Positions 1 through 8,801 of a DNA stretch of 64,000 nt are shown piece after piece. The stretch is from Corallococcus sp. AS-1-6 (GTDB lineage: Bacteria; Myxococcota; Myxococcia; Myxococcales; Myxococcaceae): contig NZ_JAIQDE010000011.1 in the NCBI RefSeq assembly GCF_020037015.1, forward strand, positions 186,001 through 250,000. Reading direction: 5' to 3'. Within the stretch, counting starts at the first letter, position 1. Each line of letters opens with the position of its first letter. A program made the translations under genes and the position numbers. The notes under the pieces were generated by a model that ran no database searches, had not been told where the DNA came from, and saw only the letters and a list, made by a program, of their open reading frames with translations.

Positions 1-2
1 TC

Positions 3-95
3 ACCATGGAGGAGCCCGGCATCTCCAAGCTCGTCAGCGTGAAGATGCGCGAGGCCTCCGCGCACAACGACGACAAGGTCCCCGCCGCGTCGTAG
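3..95 (+). CDS. C-terminal end of an unidentified protein, 5' cut by the window
   Basis: An open frame runs from the window edge to a TAG at 93-95 and encodes about 30 residues ending DDKVPAAS. An in-frame ATG at 6-8 exists, but nothing before it can be seen, so this is more likely the tail of a longer gene than a 29-residue gene. It is followed by a strong hairpin shared with the converging lipoprotein gene, as expected for the end of a real transcription unit. The tail matches no family I recognise. The terminal run of small and acidic residues looks like a disordered C-terminus. Confidence 0.45.
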   Translation, partial: TMEEPGISKLVSVKMREASAHNDDKVPAAS

Positions 96-125
96 CCGCG
101 GGGCAGGGCCGCGCGCTGGAAAGAA

Positions 126-161
126 GACGGGCGCCCCGGGATGTTCCCCGGAGCGCCCGTC
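126..161. terminator. Bidirectional terminator-like hairpin
   Basis: A GC-rich inverted repeat of about 15 bp with one mismatch flanks a 5-nt ATGTT loop, between a plus-strand stop at 95 and a minus-strand stop at 190. The convergent position suggests it ends both transcripts. The T-tract is weak (TCATTTCA), as is common in myxobacteria. Confidence 0.7.
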
Positions 162-189
162 GTCATTTCAGCGGCTCAGCGTCGAAGGA

Positions 190-1398
190 CTACTTCTTCT
201 TCGCCGGCGCGTAGCTCTTCTTCGGGCAGGCGCCCTGGTCCGCGGCCAGACGCTGCTGGGCGGCGGCGAGGTCCTTCTGGGTGTTGGCCAGGGCCTCCTG
301 GCTGGCGGTCTCCACCGGGGCCCAATCCTCCTTCTGGGCCTTGAGCTCCTGCACCAGCGTCAGGGTCGTCTGGTCCACCGTCTCCTGCGCCTTGAGCGCG
401 TCCACCCACCTGGTGGCCGAGTCCACCAGCGCCTGGCACTTGGAGGACAGCTCGTCGAAGAGCCGGTAGTCCTTCGTCTTGGTGTACTTCTGCACGACGG
501 CGTCATACGTGTCCGCCGCGTTGGTGCGCGCGCCGAAGGCGATGGCGGACGCGGCGGCGGACTGGGTGCGCGCCAGCTCCAACTGGAAGAAGCGCAGCTC
601 CGGCGGCATGCTCGCGGAGGCCTCCACCGGGGCCTGCGAGTTGAAGAACACGAAGCGGAACGGGAACTTCAGCTCGCCCGTCGTCGTCGCCGGCATGGCG
701 GCCACCTTCGCCTGGAGGCAGGACGCCAACTGGTCGCCCTCCGTGCTGCCGGAGGGCTTGAAGACGACCTCCGTCGGGTTGGGCTGGCCCTTCACGATGT
801 GGATGTCGGACGTCAGCACCGGCGGCGTGGACGTCTTGAAGCCGGCGAAGCAGTCACACCAGCTCTTCTCCGCCAGGCGCACCGCGCCGGAGAAGTCCGA
901 GCCCTCGTTGATGCCCATGGTGACGGAGGGGTTGTTGGCGGTGGCGTGGTCGTACTCGTACGAGGCCTCCACCGGCTTCGCGTCCGCCGCCAGCGGCGCG
1001 GGCTTCACGTGCGTGTCCAGCACCTGCTGGACGCAGCCGATGCCGGCCGGGGTGAGGTTGTCGCTGGTGACGGCGTGCGTGACGCCCTGGGCGTTGACGG
1101 TGGACTTCACCGTCACCTTGGTGCTGGCCGCCGCGCCGCGGTTGGCCGGATCCACCAGGCACTCCAGCACGTCCGGGCGGACGCTCAGGAGCGCGCCCAC
1201 GAGGACACCCTCGTTGGCGGGGGAGGGCAGGGTCTGCTCGTGCGGGAAGCAGGTCGCCAGGTCGAACGGGGGCTGGTTGGTGATGCGCAGCCGCTCTTCC
1301 TTGGTCATCTGCTTCTGACCTTCGGTGGCTTCGGTCTTCTGCTGGCCCGCACAGGCGGCGGTGAGGATGACGGAGGCGACGGCGAGACGCTTCAGCAT
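190..1398 (-). CDS. Lipoprotein with two TonB-C/AgmX-tail-like segments
   Basis: This is a 402-residue secreted protein. The start at 1398 was chosen because it gives a lipoprotein signal (MLKRLAVASVILTAAC, lipid-modified Cys at residue 16) and has GGGAG just upstream; the frame stays open further upstream but reads as non-coding. The mature part holds two segments with a shared pattern: a conserved Cys, a basic or hydrophobic strand, a strand with V-x-V-x-x-x-V, and a second Cys-containing helix (for example GIGCVQQVLDTHV). That resembles the TonB-like C-terminal halves of GltG and GltJ. The C-terminus (residues about 290-402) is helical, rich in Gln, Lys and Ala, and may form a coiled coil. 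The gene lies 44 bp downstream of the FHA/AAA+ regulator on the same strand, so the two may be co-transcribed. Function is unknown. Confidence 0.8.
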   Translation of the reverse strand: MLKRLAVASVILTAACAGQQKTEATEGQKQMTKEERLRITNQPPFDLATCFPHEQTLPSPANEGVLVGALLSVRPDVLECLVDPANRGAAASTKVTVKSTVNAQGVTHAVTSDNLTPAGIGCVQQVLDTHVKPAPLAADAKPVEASYEYDHATANNPSVTMGINEGSDFSGAVRLAEKSWCDCFAGFKTSTPPVLTSDIHIVKGQPNPTEVVFKPSGSTEGDQLASCLQAKVAAMPATTTGELKFPFRFVFFNSQAPVEASASMPPELRFFQLELARTQSAAASAIAFGARTNAADTYDAVVQKYTKTKDYRLFDELSSKCQALVDSATRWVDALKAQETVDQTTLTLVQELKAQKEDWAPVETASQEALANTQKDLAAAQQRLAADQGACPKKSYAPAKKK

Positions 1399-1442
1399 GG
1401 TGAGGCTTTCTCCCGGTTGGGGTGGGGACTGCGGTCGGGCGC

Positions 1443-2825
1443 TCACTTCTCCAGGCCCTCGGCGTTCTTGAGGTCCTTGAGGCGGAGCCCGTTCTTCTTC
1501 AACAGGCGGTAGAGGCTCTGCATGGACAGGCCGGTGCGCTGCTCCGCGGCCTTCATGTCGAAGGACACCTCGCGCATCACCTCCGCGAAGTACAGCCGCT
1601 CGAAGTCCGCGAGCACCCGGTCCTTCGCTTCGTGGTACGGCATGCCGGTGACGATGGCGGCCACGTTGGTGGCGGGCTCCGTGCCCTCCGTGCGCTTGGG
1701 CGCGTGCGCCAGGAAGTCCAGCCAACTGGTGTTGCCCGTCTCCTGCATCAGCGCGCCGCGCTCCAGCACGTTGCGCAACTCGCGCACGTTGCCCGGCCAG
1801 TCGTAGCCCTCGAAGAGGGCCAGCGTCTGCGGCGTCAGTTCCAGCGCGGCCTTCATGCCGCGCGACAGGGCCTGCGCCAGCGTGGGGATGTCGTCGCGGC
1901 GGGTGCGCAGGGGCGGCAGCCTCACGCGCGCCACCGCGAGCCGGAAGTAGAGGTCCGCGCGGAAGCGGCCCTGGCGCACGTCCTCCTCCAGGTTGCGGTG
2001 CGTGGAGGCGATGACGCGCACGTCCACCGCCACCGGCTGCCCGTCCAGCGACGGCACCTCGCGCGTCTCCAGCACGCGCAGGAGCTTGCCCTGCACGGAC
2101 AGGGGCAATTCGCCCACCTCGTCCAGGAAGAGGGTGCCGCCGCGCGCCGCCTCGAAGATGCCGCGCGCGCCCTTGTCCTCGTTCTCCCCGGCGCGCAGGC
2201 CCCCGAACAGCTCGCGCTCCGCCTTCTCCTCGGAGATGAGGTTGCAGTCCACGACCTTGAAGGCGCCGTGGCGGCGCAGCGAGTGCTGGTGCACCGCGCG
2301 CGCGGCCAGCTCCTTGCCCGTGCCCGTCTCACCCTCGACGAGCAGGTTCATGTCCTCGCGCGCGATGCGGCGCAGCTCCGTGAAGACCCAGCGCATCTTC
2401 TCCGAGCTGCCCACGAGCTGCCCGAAGGACTCCGCGCCCGCGACCTCCACCTCCGTCGCGCGGGCGGCCACCTTCACCGCGAGCTTCGTCTTGCCCAGCT
2501 CCACCTTGTCGCCGCTGGAGACGAAGGCCTGGAGGACGCGGCGCCCGTCGAGGAACGTCCCGTTGCGGCTGCCGGTGTCGCGCAGCAACAGCCCCTGCGG
2601 CAGCCGCTCCACCTCCAGGTGACGGCGGCTCACCGTCGGGTCGCTCAGCACCAGGTCGCCCGCGGCGTCGGAGCCCACGCGCACCAGCGAGTCCTGGGTG
2701 GTGACCTTCTTGCCCTTGTCCGGACCGCTCACCACCTCGACCGTCCACTCCTGAAGAGGGACGCGCGTGGCCTGGCCTTCGCGCTCCGCGTGGACGGTTT
2801 CGGTGACATCCGGTCTGTCAATCAT
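1443..2825 (-). CDS. FHA-domain sigma54-family AAA+ regulator lacking a normal GAFTGA loop
   Basis: This 460-residue regulator has an N-terminal FHA phosphothreonine-binding domain (about 45-100; SRRHLE and SRNGTFLDG), a central AAA+ domain (about 135-365; Walker A GETGTGKE 165-172, Walker B TLFLDE 231-236, sensor IASTHRN near 272) and a C-terminal Fis-type helix-turn-helix (about 415-455). The GAFTGA loop, which contacts sigma54 in this family, should follow ELFG at 205-208, but the sequence reads GLRAGENEDKGARG. ATP binding looks intact while sigma54 contact looks doubtful. TyrR is a known family member that lacks the motif and works with sigma70. The start at 2825 (MIDRPDV) was chosen over an open upstream extension because coding character begins there. 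FHA-EBPs in myxobacteria usually respond to Ser/Thr kinases. Confidence 0.9.
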   Translation of the reverse strand: MIDRPDVTETVHAEREGQATRVPLQEWTVEVVSGPDKGKKVTTQDSLVRVGSDAAGDLVLSDPTVSRRHLEVERLPQGLLLRDTGSRNGTFLDGRRVLQAFVSSGDKVELGKTKLAVKVAARATEVEVAGAESFGQLVGSSEKMRWVFTELRRIAREDMNLLVEGETGTGKELAARAVHQHSLRRHGAFKVVDCNLISEEKAERELFGGLRAGENEDKGARGIFEAARGGTLFLDEVGELPLSVQGKLLRVLETREVPSLDGQPVAVDVRVIASTHRNLEEDVRQGRFRADLYFRLAVARVRLPPLRTRRDDIPTLAQALSRGMKAALELTPQTLALFEGYDWPGNVRELRNVLERGALMQETGNTSWLDFLAHAPKRTEGTEPATNVAAIVTGMPYHEAKDRVLADFERLYFAEVMREVSFDMKAAEQRTGLSMQSLYRLLKKNGLRLKDLKNAEGLEK

Positions 2826-2970
2826 GGTCACGAACCCCTGGTCGCAACGGGGCGTGGGGGGCAAAAACACCCCTCGTCGCCCTGAATCCCGCCTCTTTAG
2901 GGGGGACTGCACACACGGGGCAAGCGGAACAAGTAGACGCGGAAACGTCCGTTGAAGATGAAGACAGAAG

Positions 2971-3003
2971 GGGCCCGTCCGCCCCTACCGGGGACGTCGG
3001 GCC
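2971..3003 (-). terminator. Possible terminator hairpin
   Basis: An interrupted inverted repeat (GGCCCG at 2972-2977 with CGGGCC at 2998-3003, and an inner CCCC/GGGG pairing) lies just downstream of the minus-strand gene ending at 3027. The internal mismatches make it a modest candidate. Confidence 0.35.
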
Positions 3004-3026
3004 TGCCATCCGGATTTCCCCTCGCC

Positions 3027-3452
3027 TCAGTACTTCGCGGGTGCGTCGCTCGCGGGGAACGACTCCTTGGACTGCTCGTCCACCTCGTCGTCGCCGGGGC
3101 TTCCGCCGGAGCGCACGCTCGCGTTGGTGGGGCCCTTCACCTCGCGCGTCGGCACCTCCGCGTTCGTCCTGCGCTTCGTGCTCTTGGACTCCGCGCCTGA
3201 CGCGGCCGCACGGCCTGTGCCGGCCTGCGCGGTCATCATGCGCGCGCCCAGCAGGTTCTTGGCGCGCTCGGCCAGGTTGCGCTGCTCGTCCTGCCAGTCG
3301 CGGAAGAGCTGCGCCAGCTCCTGATCTCCCGCGGCCTCCGCGTCGCGCAGGTACTGCGCGCTCACCGACGCGCCCTTGAGCAGGTGGTAGAGCGTGCTGA
3401 TGAGGTCGTGGTGCTCATCCCGGGTCCCCGTGACTTCCTGTCCGCCCGCCAT
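3027..3452 (-). CDS. Small hydrophilic protein with ferritin-like helical N-terminus and ESFPASDAPA tail
   Basis: This 141-residue soluble protein starts at 3452 (MAGGQEV) behind a clear GGGAGG site. Residues about 10-72 are strongly helical (HHDLISTLYHLLKGA, AAGDQELAQLFRDWQDEQ) and resemble the helical pair of small ferritin-like or DUF2383-type proteins. I cannot point to metal ligands, so that is only a fold suggestion. The rest is low-complexity and charged, ending in KESFPASDAPAKY. The ESFPASD-P-A tail is a short motif that recurs at the ends of many small, uncharacterised bacterial proteins. The gene stands alone between the glutaredoxin and the FHA regulator. Its function is unknown, possibly stress-related. 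Confidence 0.8.
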   Translation of the reverse strand: MAGGQEVTGTRDEHHDLISTLYHLLKGASVSAQYLRDAEAAGDQELAQLFRDWQDEQRNLAERAKNLLGARMMTAQAGTGRAAASGAESKSTKRRTNAEVPTREVKGPTNASVRSGGSPGDDEVDEQSKESFPASDAPAKY

Positions 3453-3550
3453 GGTGTTCCTCCCGTGAAAGGGGTGAATGCCTTGGCGAAGAAGGTAGGC
3501 ACGCGGGGACGCGGGTGGCGTCCGGGCACGGGGCCCGGCCGCCTGGCTGC

Positions 3551-3808
3551 TCAAGCGTGGAGCATGCCGTCCAGCTTGCCCTCGCGGTCGAGCGCGGCCA
3601 TGTCGGAGTAGCCGCCCACGTGCGTGTCGCCGATGAAGATCTGCGGCACGGTGCGCTGACCGTTGCTCATCTCCACCAGCTTCGCGCGGGCGTCGTCGTC
3701 CCCGGTGACGTCCACCTCTTCGTAGGCCACGCCCTTGCGCTTGAGCAGGTCCTTCGCGCGCACGCAAAAGCCACAGTAGGTCGTCGTGTAGATCTTCACG
3801 GGCTTCAT
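3551..3808 (-). CDS. grxC: Glutaredoxin (GrxC type)
   Basis: This 85-residue protein has the length and motifs of a class I glutaredoxin: a first strand KIYTTTYCGFC with the CxxC redox pair at residues 12 and 15, the cis-proline element TVPQIFI, and the GGYSDMAALD glutathione-site region. It would reduce disulfides or glutathione mixed disulfides in the cytoplasm using reduced glutathione. The active site is CGFC rather than the usual CPYC, and loss of the proline may shift the redox potential. It is on the same strand as groEL and lies downstream of it, but the groEL terminator hairpin sits between them, so it is probably transcribed separately. The start at 3808 is preceded by GGAGG (minus strand). 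Confidence 0.93.
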   Translation of the reverse strand: MKPVKIYTTTYCGFCVRAKDLLKRKGVAYEEVDVTGDDDARAKLVEMSNGQRTVPQIFIGDTHVGGYSDMAALDREGKLDGMLHA

Positions 3809-3898
3809 GGAATTCCTCCTGGCTCTCTTGATGCCAAACCTAAGGGGCCGTTGCACGGGAGGCCATGGCCTTCGCGCGTGCCCGGCCCCTTGAAACAC

Positions 3899-3936
3899 GA
3901 CGGCCCCCGGAGCCCAGGTGGGCGCCGGAGGCCGTC
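3899..3936 (-). terminator. groESL terminator
   Basis: A GC-rich inverted repeat (GACGGCC...GGCCGTC with further pairing around GGAGCCC/GGGCGCC) lies about 40 bp downstream of the groEL stop on the minus strand. It is the likely end of the groESL transcript. Confidence 0.7.
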
Positions 3937-3975
3937 AGGTCCATCCCCGGGACTGCTGGGGGACGGGTGGGGCGA

Positions 3976-5640
<1,665 letters not shown>

Positions 5641-5675
5641 CTAGAAGTTGTGGGTGGGAAGAGAGACGGCGGGCT

Positions 5676-5966
5676 TCACTTCTCGATGATGCCCAGCACG
5701 TCCTCTTCGCGGAGGATCAGGTGATCCTCGCCGTCCAGCTTGATCTCCGTGCCCGCGTACTTGCTGAAGAGGATGGTGTCGCCGGCCTTGATGTCCATGG
5801 CGCGCACCTTGCCGTCCTCCAGCACCTTGCCGTTGCCGACGGCGATCACCTTGCCCTCGAGCGGCTTCTCCTTCGCCGTGTCGGGGATGAAGAGGCCGCC
5901 CTTGGTCTTGTTCTCCTCGGCGACGCGCTTGATGATGAGCCGATCCTGCAGGGGACGAATCTTCAT
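5676..5966 (-). CDS. groES: 10-kDa co-chaperonin GroES
   Basis: This 96-residue GroES starts [14 protein letters not shown] and contains the mobile-loop region [16 protein letters not shown], which docks onto GroEL, and the roof strands that follow. It caps the GroEL ring during ATP-dependent folding. The start at 5966 is supported by GGAG upstream and by the family's fixed N-terminus. It is the first gene of the groESL operon, with a leader of about 100 nt that includes the CIRCE operator, so repression by HrcA would act on the promoter or leader. Confidence 0.99.
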   Translation of the reverse strand: MKIRPLQDRLIIKRVAEENKTKGGLFIPDTAKEKPLEGKVIAVGNGKVLEDGKVRAMDIKAGDTILFSKYAGTEIKLDGEDHLILREEDVLGIIEK

Positions 5967-6062
5967 GGCTTGCTCCTGTGAATCGCGGCGGCCGGAGGCG
6001 GACGGAAGGTCCGGACCGGGATGCCGCAGGGGTTGTTGAAAAAGGGCCTGTGGGCCCCGGCG

Positions 6063-6089
6063 TTGGCACTCGCACCCGCTGAGTGCTAA
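6063..6089. promoter_or_regulatory. CIRCE operator (HrcA site) of groESL
   Basis: TTGGCACTC, nine bases, GAGTGCTAA. This differs from the classic CIRCE inverted repeat (TTAGCACTC-N9-GAGTGCTAA) at one position in one arm. It sits immediately downstream of the -10 box of the groESL promoter, where bound HrcA would block transcription. Confidence 0.95.
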
Positions 6090-6105
6090 CGCCCAGGCGC
6101 GGCGG

Positions 6106-6133
6106 ATAATAACCAGGGACTTCACCCCGTCAA
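6106..6133 (-). promoter_or_regulatory. Housekeeping-type promoter of groESL
   Basis: On the minus strand TTGACG (6133-6128), a 16-bp spacer and TATTAT (6111-6106) form a near-consensus sigma70-type promoter. The predicted start site falls just before the CIRCE operator. This is the expected layout of a CIRCE-repressed, not alternative-sigma-driven, chaperonin operon. Confidence 0.8.
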
Positions 6134-6247
6134 GCGACGTCGGGCCATCTGTCCGGATGCCGCTAAACTCCCGTCCTGATTGGGCTTTTCCGAAAAAGAT
6201 TCCCGCGGGTCGCACCTGCCCGCAAGGCCGTGCCGGGTGTCCGGACG

Positions 6248-6274
6248 TTGGCACTCGCCGCGGCCGAGTGCCAG
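6248..6274. promoter_or_regulatory. Second, upstream CIRCE-like element
   Basis: TTGGCACTC, nine bases, GAGTGCCAG: another CIRCE-form inverted repeat with the same 9-bp spacing, about 160 bp upstream of the first and also upstream of the divergent gene at 6,407. The arms are as well paired as in the first copy. The rest of this 440-bp intergenic region (5,967-6,406) shows no gene. The element may be an auxiliary HrcA site or an operator for the divergent gene. Confidence 0.7.
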
Positions 6275-6406
6275 CGTAAGTGCTTGATAAGACTCAAGTG
6301 CCTTTTGCCGGCGCCTTGAGACGTGACTACGCTTGCCTGAGCGTGTCCTGGAGGGTCCGGGCGCTGGCCCGGGGGCCTTCCAGGCTTCATCCGGGAGGTG
6401 TGGTCG

Positions 6407-7006
6407 ATGAGCGGACTGGTGACGTCCTCTTCCTCGCTGAAGGAGTTCTTCCGGGAGCTCCTCTTGGAGGTCGCGGCCCGGCAGCGGGTGGCGCTGGGCG
6501 AGTCCACCGAGTTCTACCTGGTGAACCTGCTGGCGGAGTTCGCGGCCACGGACAAGCTGTTCAGCCGTGACGCGGAGGGCCGGCGGGACCACGAGCCGCT
6601 GGCGGAGCTGTACCACCGCTCGCTGCAGCAGGAGCGCGAGGAGCGCATCCGCACGCTGCGGCGGCTGGGCGACGTGTCGCTCTACAAGGTCGGCTTCTTC
6701 TCCGGCGCGCTGCAGCAGGGGATGGTGGGCCCGGACTACTACATCCAGATGGGCGGCGCGGCGTACGGGCAGGTGGCGGAGCTGGTGCCCCCGGGCGGCT
6801 TCACCGGCGTGTACCGCGAGCTGTGCGACAAGTTCCGCTCGCTCGCGGAGCTGCTGGAGGAGATCAGCGCGCGCGGCCTGGTGAGCGCGGGGCCCGCGGG
6901 CGCGCTGCGCGTCTACGAGTCCTGGGTGCGCACGGGCAACGACAAGCTGGAGCGCGTGCTGGTGGACGCGGGCTGGGTCCCGCGCAAGGGGCCGCTTGCC
7001 AACTGA
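6407..7006 (+). CDS. Conserved-looking protein of unknown function
   Basis: This 199-residue soluble protein has no signal peptide, membrane segment or motif that I recognise. ATG 6407 was chosen because GGGAGG lies eight bases upstream. The composition is well balanced and rich in helices (SSSLKEFFRELLLEVAAR; CDKFRSLAELLEEISARG), which argues for a folded cytoplasmic protein. The next gene starts at a TTG overlapping its stop by 11 bp, so the two are translationally coupled. It is transcribed divergently from groESL, and the second CIRCE-like element lies in its upstream region, so it may be heat-responsive. Confidence 0.8.
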   Translation: MSGLVTSSSSLKEFFRELLLEVAARQRVALGESTEFYLVNLLAEFAATDKLFSRDAEGRRDHEPLAELYHRSLQQEREERIRTLRRLGDVSLYKVGFFSGALQQGMVGPDYYIQMGGAAYGQVAELVPPGGFTGVYRELCDKFRSLAELLEEISARGLVSAGPAGALRVYESWVRTGNDKLERVLVDAGWVPRKGPLAN

Positions 7007-7667
7007 CGCCGGGGACTTCCCGCTCGTGGGGCGCCTCCAGGCCCACCTGGAGGCCATCTACGGCTTCCAGTGCGAGGCCCGCGCGGAGGCCTTCGTGGTG
7101 GTGGACGCGCAGGTCGCCGCGCTCCTGGGCGGCACCGGGCGCGCGCCGGAGGAGCTGCTCGTCCTGGAGGCCCGGGGCGACCTGGAGGTGGCGCTCTACC
7201 TGGACCCCGCCTTGCGCGAGCGCATGGCGCGCTACGGGGCCAGCCCGCTGACCTCCGTGCTGGAGGGCGACCTGGACGGCTACTGCCAGGTGACCGAGGG
7301 CGTCAGCCACTTCCTCTACGTCGCGCACACGGCGCACTACGAGCGCACGGTGTCGCTGCTGGAACTGGAGGCCCAGGCGGAGGTGGACAAGTTCGTCGTG
7401 TGCCTCCTGCACCGCTGGGGCGAGGGCGTGGCCGGGTGGGCGCGGGAGCTGTTGGGCCGCCTCTTCGACCGCGTGACCTACCAGCCCCTGCTGTCCGTGG
7501 AGGAGCGCTGGCGCTACGAGGAGGCGAACCGGCTGTCCCGGCGCTTCTGCGCGCGGCTCATGGGGCACGTCCTGAGCCGGCGGTTGGACCGGCTCCTCGG
7601 CGACCTGCGTTATGCCTACCGGCTGGGGGCGGAGGCCAAGCTGCGCCACTTCGCGCACGGCGGTTGA
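6996..7667 (+). CDS. Unknown protein coupled to the preceding gene
   Basis: This 223-residue protein probably starts at TTG 6996, inside the end of the previous gene, with AAGGGG just upstream. The frame is coding-like throughout. Segments such as VSHFLYVAHTAHYERTVSLL and VDKFVVCLLHRWGEG suggest a mixed alpha/beta fold with a helical C-terminus (LSRRLDRLLGDLRYAYRLGAEAK). There is no signal peptide or recognised catalytic motif. The overlap with its neighbour suggests the two products work together. I do not recognise the family. Confidence 0.78.
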   Translation: MPTDAGDFPLVGRLQAHLEAIYGFQCEARAEAFVVVDAQVAALLGGTGRAPEELLVLEARGDLEVALYLDPALRERMARYGASPLTSVLEGDLDGYCQVTEGVSHFLYVAHTAHYERTVSLLELEAQAEVDKFVVCLLHRWGEGVAGWARELLGRLFDRVTYQPLLSVEERWRYEEANRLSRRFCARLMGHVLSRRLDRLLGDLRYAYRLGAEAKLRHFAHGG

Positions 7668-7706
7668 GGGTCCCGGCCGCCGCCTGCATCGGGTAGGGTG
7701 GAGCCC

Positions 7707-8183
7707 ATGCCGCGCGAGGCGTCCTCAGGAGGCATTGTCATCCGCTTCCAGGACGGGACCTGGGAGGTGGCCGTCATCCGTCCCCACGGGCGTCACCTGT
7801 GGGCGCTGCCCAAGGGCCACGTGGATCCGGGCGAGACGCCGGAGCAGACCGCGCGGCGTGAGGTGAAGGAGGAGACGGGGCTGTCCGCGGTGGCGCTGCT
7901 CGCGCCCCTGGGGGAGATCCGCTACGTCTACCAGTTCCGGGGGCAGCGCATCTTCAAGCGCGTCCACTTCTTCCTCTTCCGCTACGAGGCGGGGGAGTTG
8001 GGGCCGCTGCCGGGGCCGCGCGTGGAGGTGGACGAGGTGCGCTGGATGCCGCTCGAGGGGCTGATTCCGGCGCTGGGCTACAAGGGTGAGAAGGCCGTCG
8101 CCGGCCGGGCGCTGCGGTGGATGCGCGCCCAGGGCCTGGCGCCCGGGACTCCTCCCCCCATGGAGGGGAAGGAGCCGGGGTGA
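7707..8183 (+). CDS. Nudix hydrolase
   Basis: This 158-residue protein carries a complete Nudix box at about residues 37-59: GHVDPGE, seven residues, then REVKEETGL (pattern G-x5-E-x7-REUxEExGU). The two EE glutamates would bind Mg2+ for hydrolysis of a nucleoside diphosphate linked to another moiety. The N-terminus SSGGIVIRF and length fit the single-domain family resembling diadenosine polyphosphate or (di)nucleoside polyphosphate hydrolases. The substrate cannot be fixed from sequence alone. ATG 7707 has a GGTGGAG site; an in-frame GTG at 7698 is an alternative. It follows the previous gene by about 40 bp and is probably in the same operon. Confidence 0.92.
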   Translation: MPREASSGGIVIRFQDGTWEVAVIRPHGRHLWALPKGHVDPGETPEQTARREVKEETGLSAVALLAPLGEIRYVYQFRGQRIFKRVHFFLFRYEAGELGPLPGPRVEVDEVRWMPLEGLIPALGYKGEKAVAGRALRWMRAQGLAPGTPPPMEGKEPG

Positions 8184-8190
8184 CGCGAAG

Positions 8191-8430
8191 CTACTTCTTG
8201 GCTTCCTCGCCCACGTACTTGCCGGACAGCGCCTCGCGCACGTCGCGGTCGAACTTCACGCGCTGGGTGGCGACCTCGCGCAGGGCGAGCACGGGCGGCT
8301 TGTTCTTCGAGGTCTCGATGATGGGCCGGGCGCCGGCCATGAGCTGGCGCGCGCGCTTGGCGCCCAGGAGCACCAGCGCGAACCGGTTGTCCACGTAGGG
8401 AAGGCAGTCTTCAACGGTAACGCGGGCCAT
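8191..8430 (-). CDS. rpoZ: RNA polymerase omega subunit
   Basis: This 79-residue omega subunit starts [20 protein letters not shown] and contains the conserved helix [14 protein letters not shown], followed by the segment that packs on the beta-prime C-terminus. It helps assemble RNA polymerase and, in many bacteria, forms part of the ppGpp site 1. The length is typical. AAGGA lies upstream of the start at 8430. It converges with the Nudix gene with only 7 bp between the stops. A promoter lies about 50-75 bp upstream. Confidence 0.97.
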   Translation of the reverse strand: MARVTVEDCLPYVDNRFALVLLGAKRARQLMAGARPIIETSKNKPPVLALREVATQRVKFDRDVREALSGKYVGEEAKK

Positions 8431-8444
8431 GGAACATCCTTCTT

Positions 8445-8462
8445 GGCTCTGGACTCAGAGCC
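8445..8462 (-). other. Hairpin in the rpoZ 5' leader
   Basis: GGCTCTG, four bases, CAGAGCC: a perfect 7-bp stem between the predicted rpoZ promoter and the ribosome-binding site, beginning about 15 bases before the start codon. It could stabilise or regulate the leader. This is seen in sequence only. Confidence 0.35.
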
Positions 8463-8476
8463 GGTGGAAGCCTCTC

Positions 8477-8505
8477 AACCTAAAGAGCGGGTTCGGATCA
8501 GTCAA
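8477..8505 (-). promoter_or_regulatory. Predicted rpoZ promoter
   Basis: On the minus strand TTGACT (8505-8500), a 17-bp spacer and TAGGTT (8482-8477). The -35 is near consensus and the -10 is weak, but spacing and distance from rpoZ are right. Confidence 0.55.
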
Positions 8506-8801
8506 GGAAGGATGGCGGGCCCAAAGGTCCGCCGGGCGCCCGGCAGCCGGCCCTCCCACACGCGAGGTGTTGGCTGACGTACGCTCCATTCTCAACCTCC
8601 GGAATTTGAGAGCACAGGCCTCAACGGATCAGGAGGGGTGCGTTCTTCCGGAGTAGGGAATGGGACGCCAGGGTGGGTCTGAATCACCCCGCCATCCGCC
8701 GGTTTCCGGAGGGGGCGGGTTCGCGGGAGGAGGTTCCTCATGAGCGCAGGAGCGTCGTCTGGCGCCGGGCGGGTCCGGCGGTTGGCGGAGGGGTGGCCGT
8801 G
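8506..8801. other. Intergenic region with no recognised element
   Basis: Between the rpoZ promoter and the NmrA-like gene I find no gene or RNA. One plus-strand frame runs open into the downstream gene but lacks coding character before about 8,800. The promoter of the downstream gene must be here but is not obvious. Confidence 0.5.

Noticed and set aside
6996-7006. Possible frameshift between the two genes at 6.4-7.7 kb
   Set aside because: The 11-bp overlap with a TTG start and AAGGGG is a normal coupled start, and the two products have separate complete open frames.
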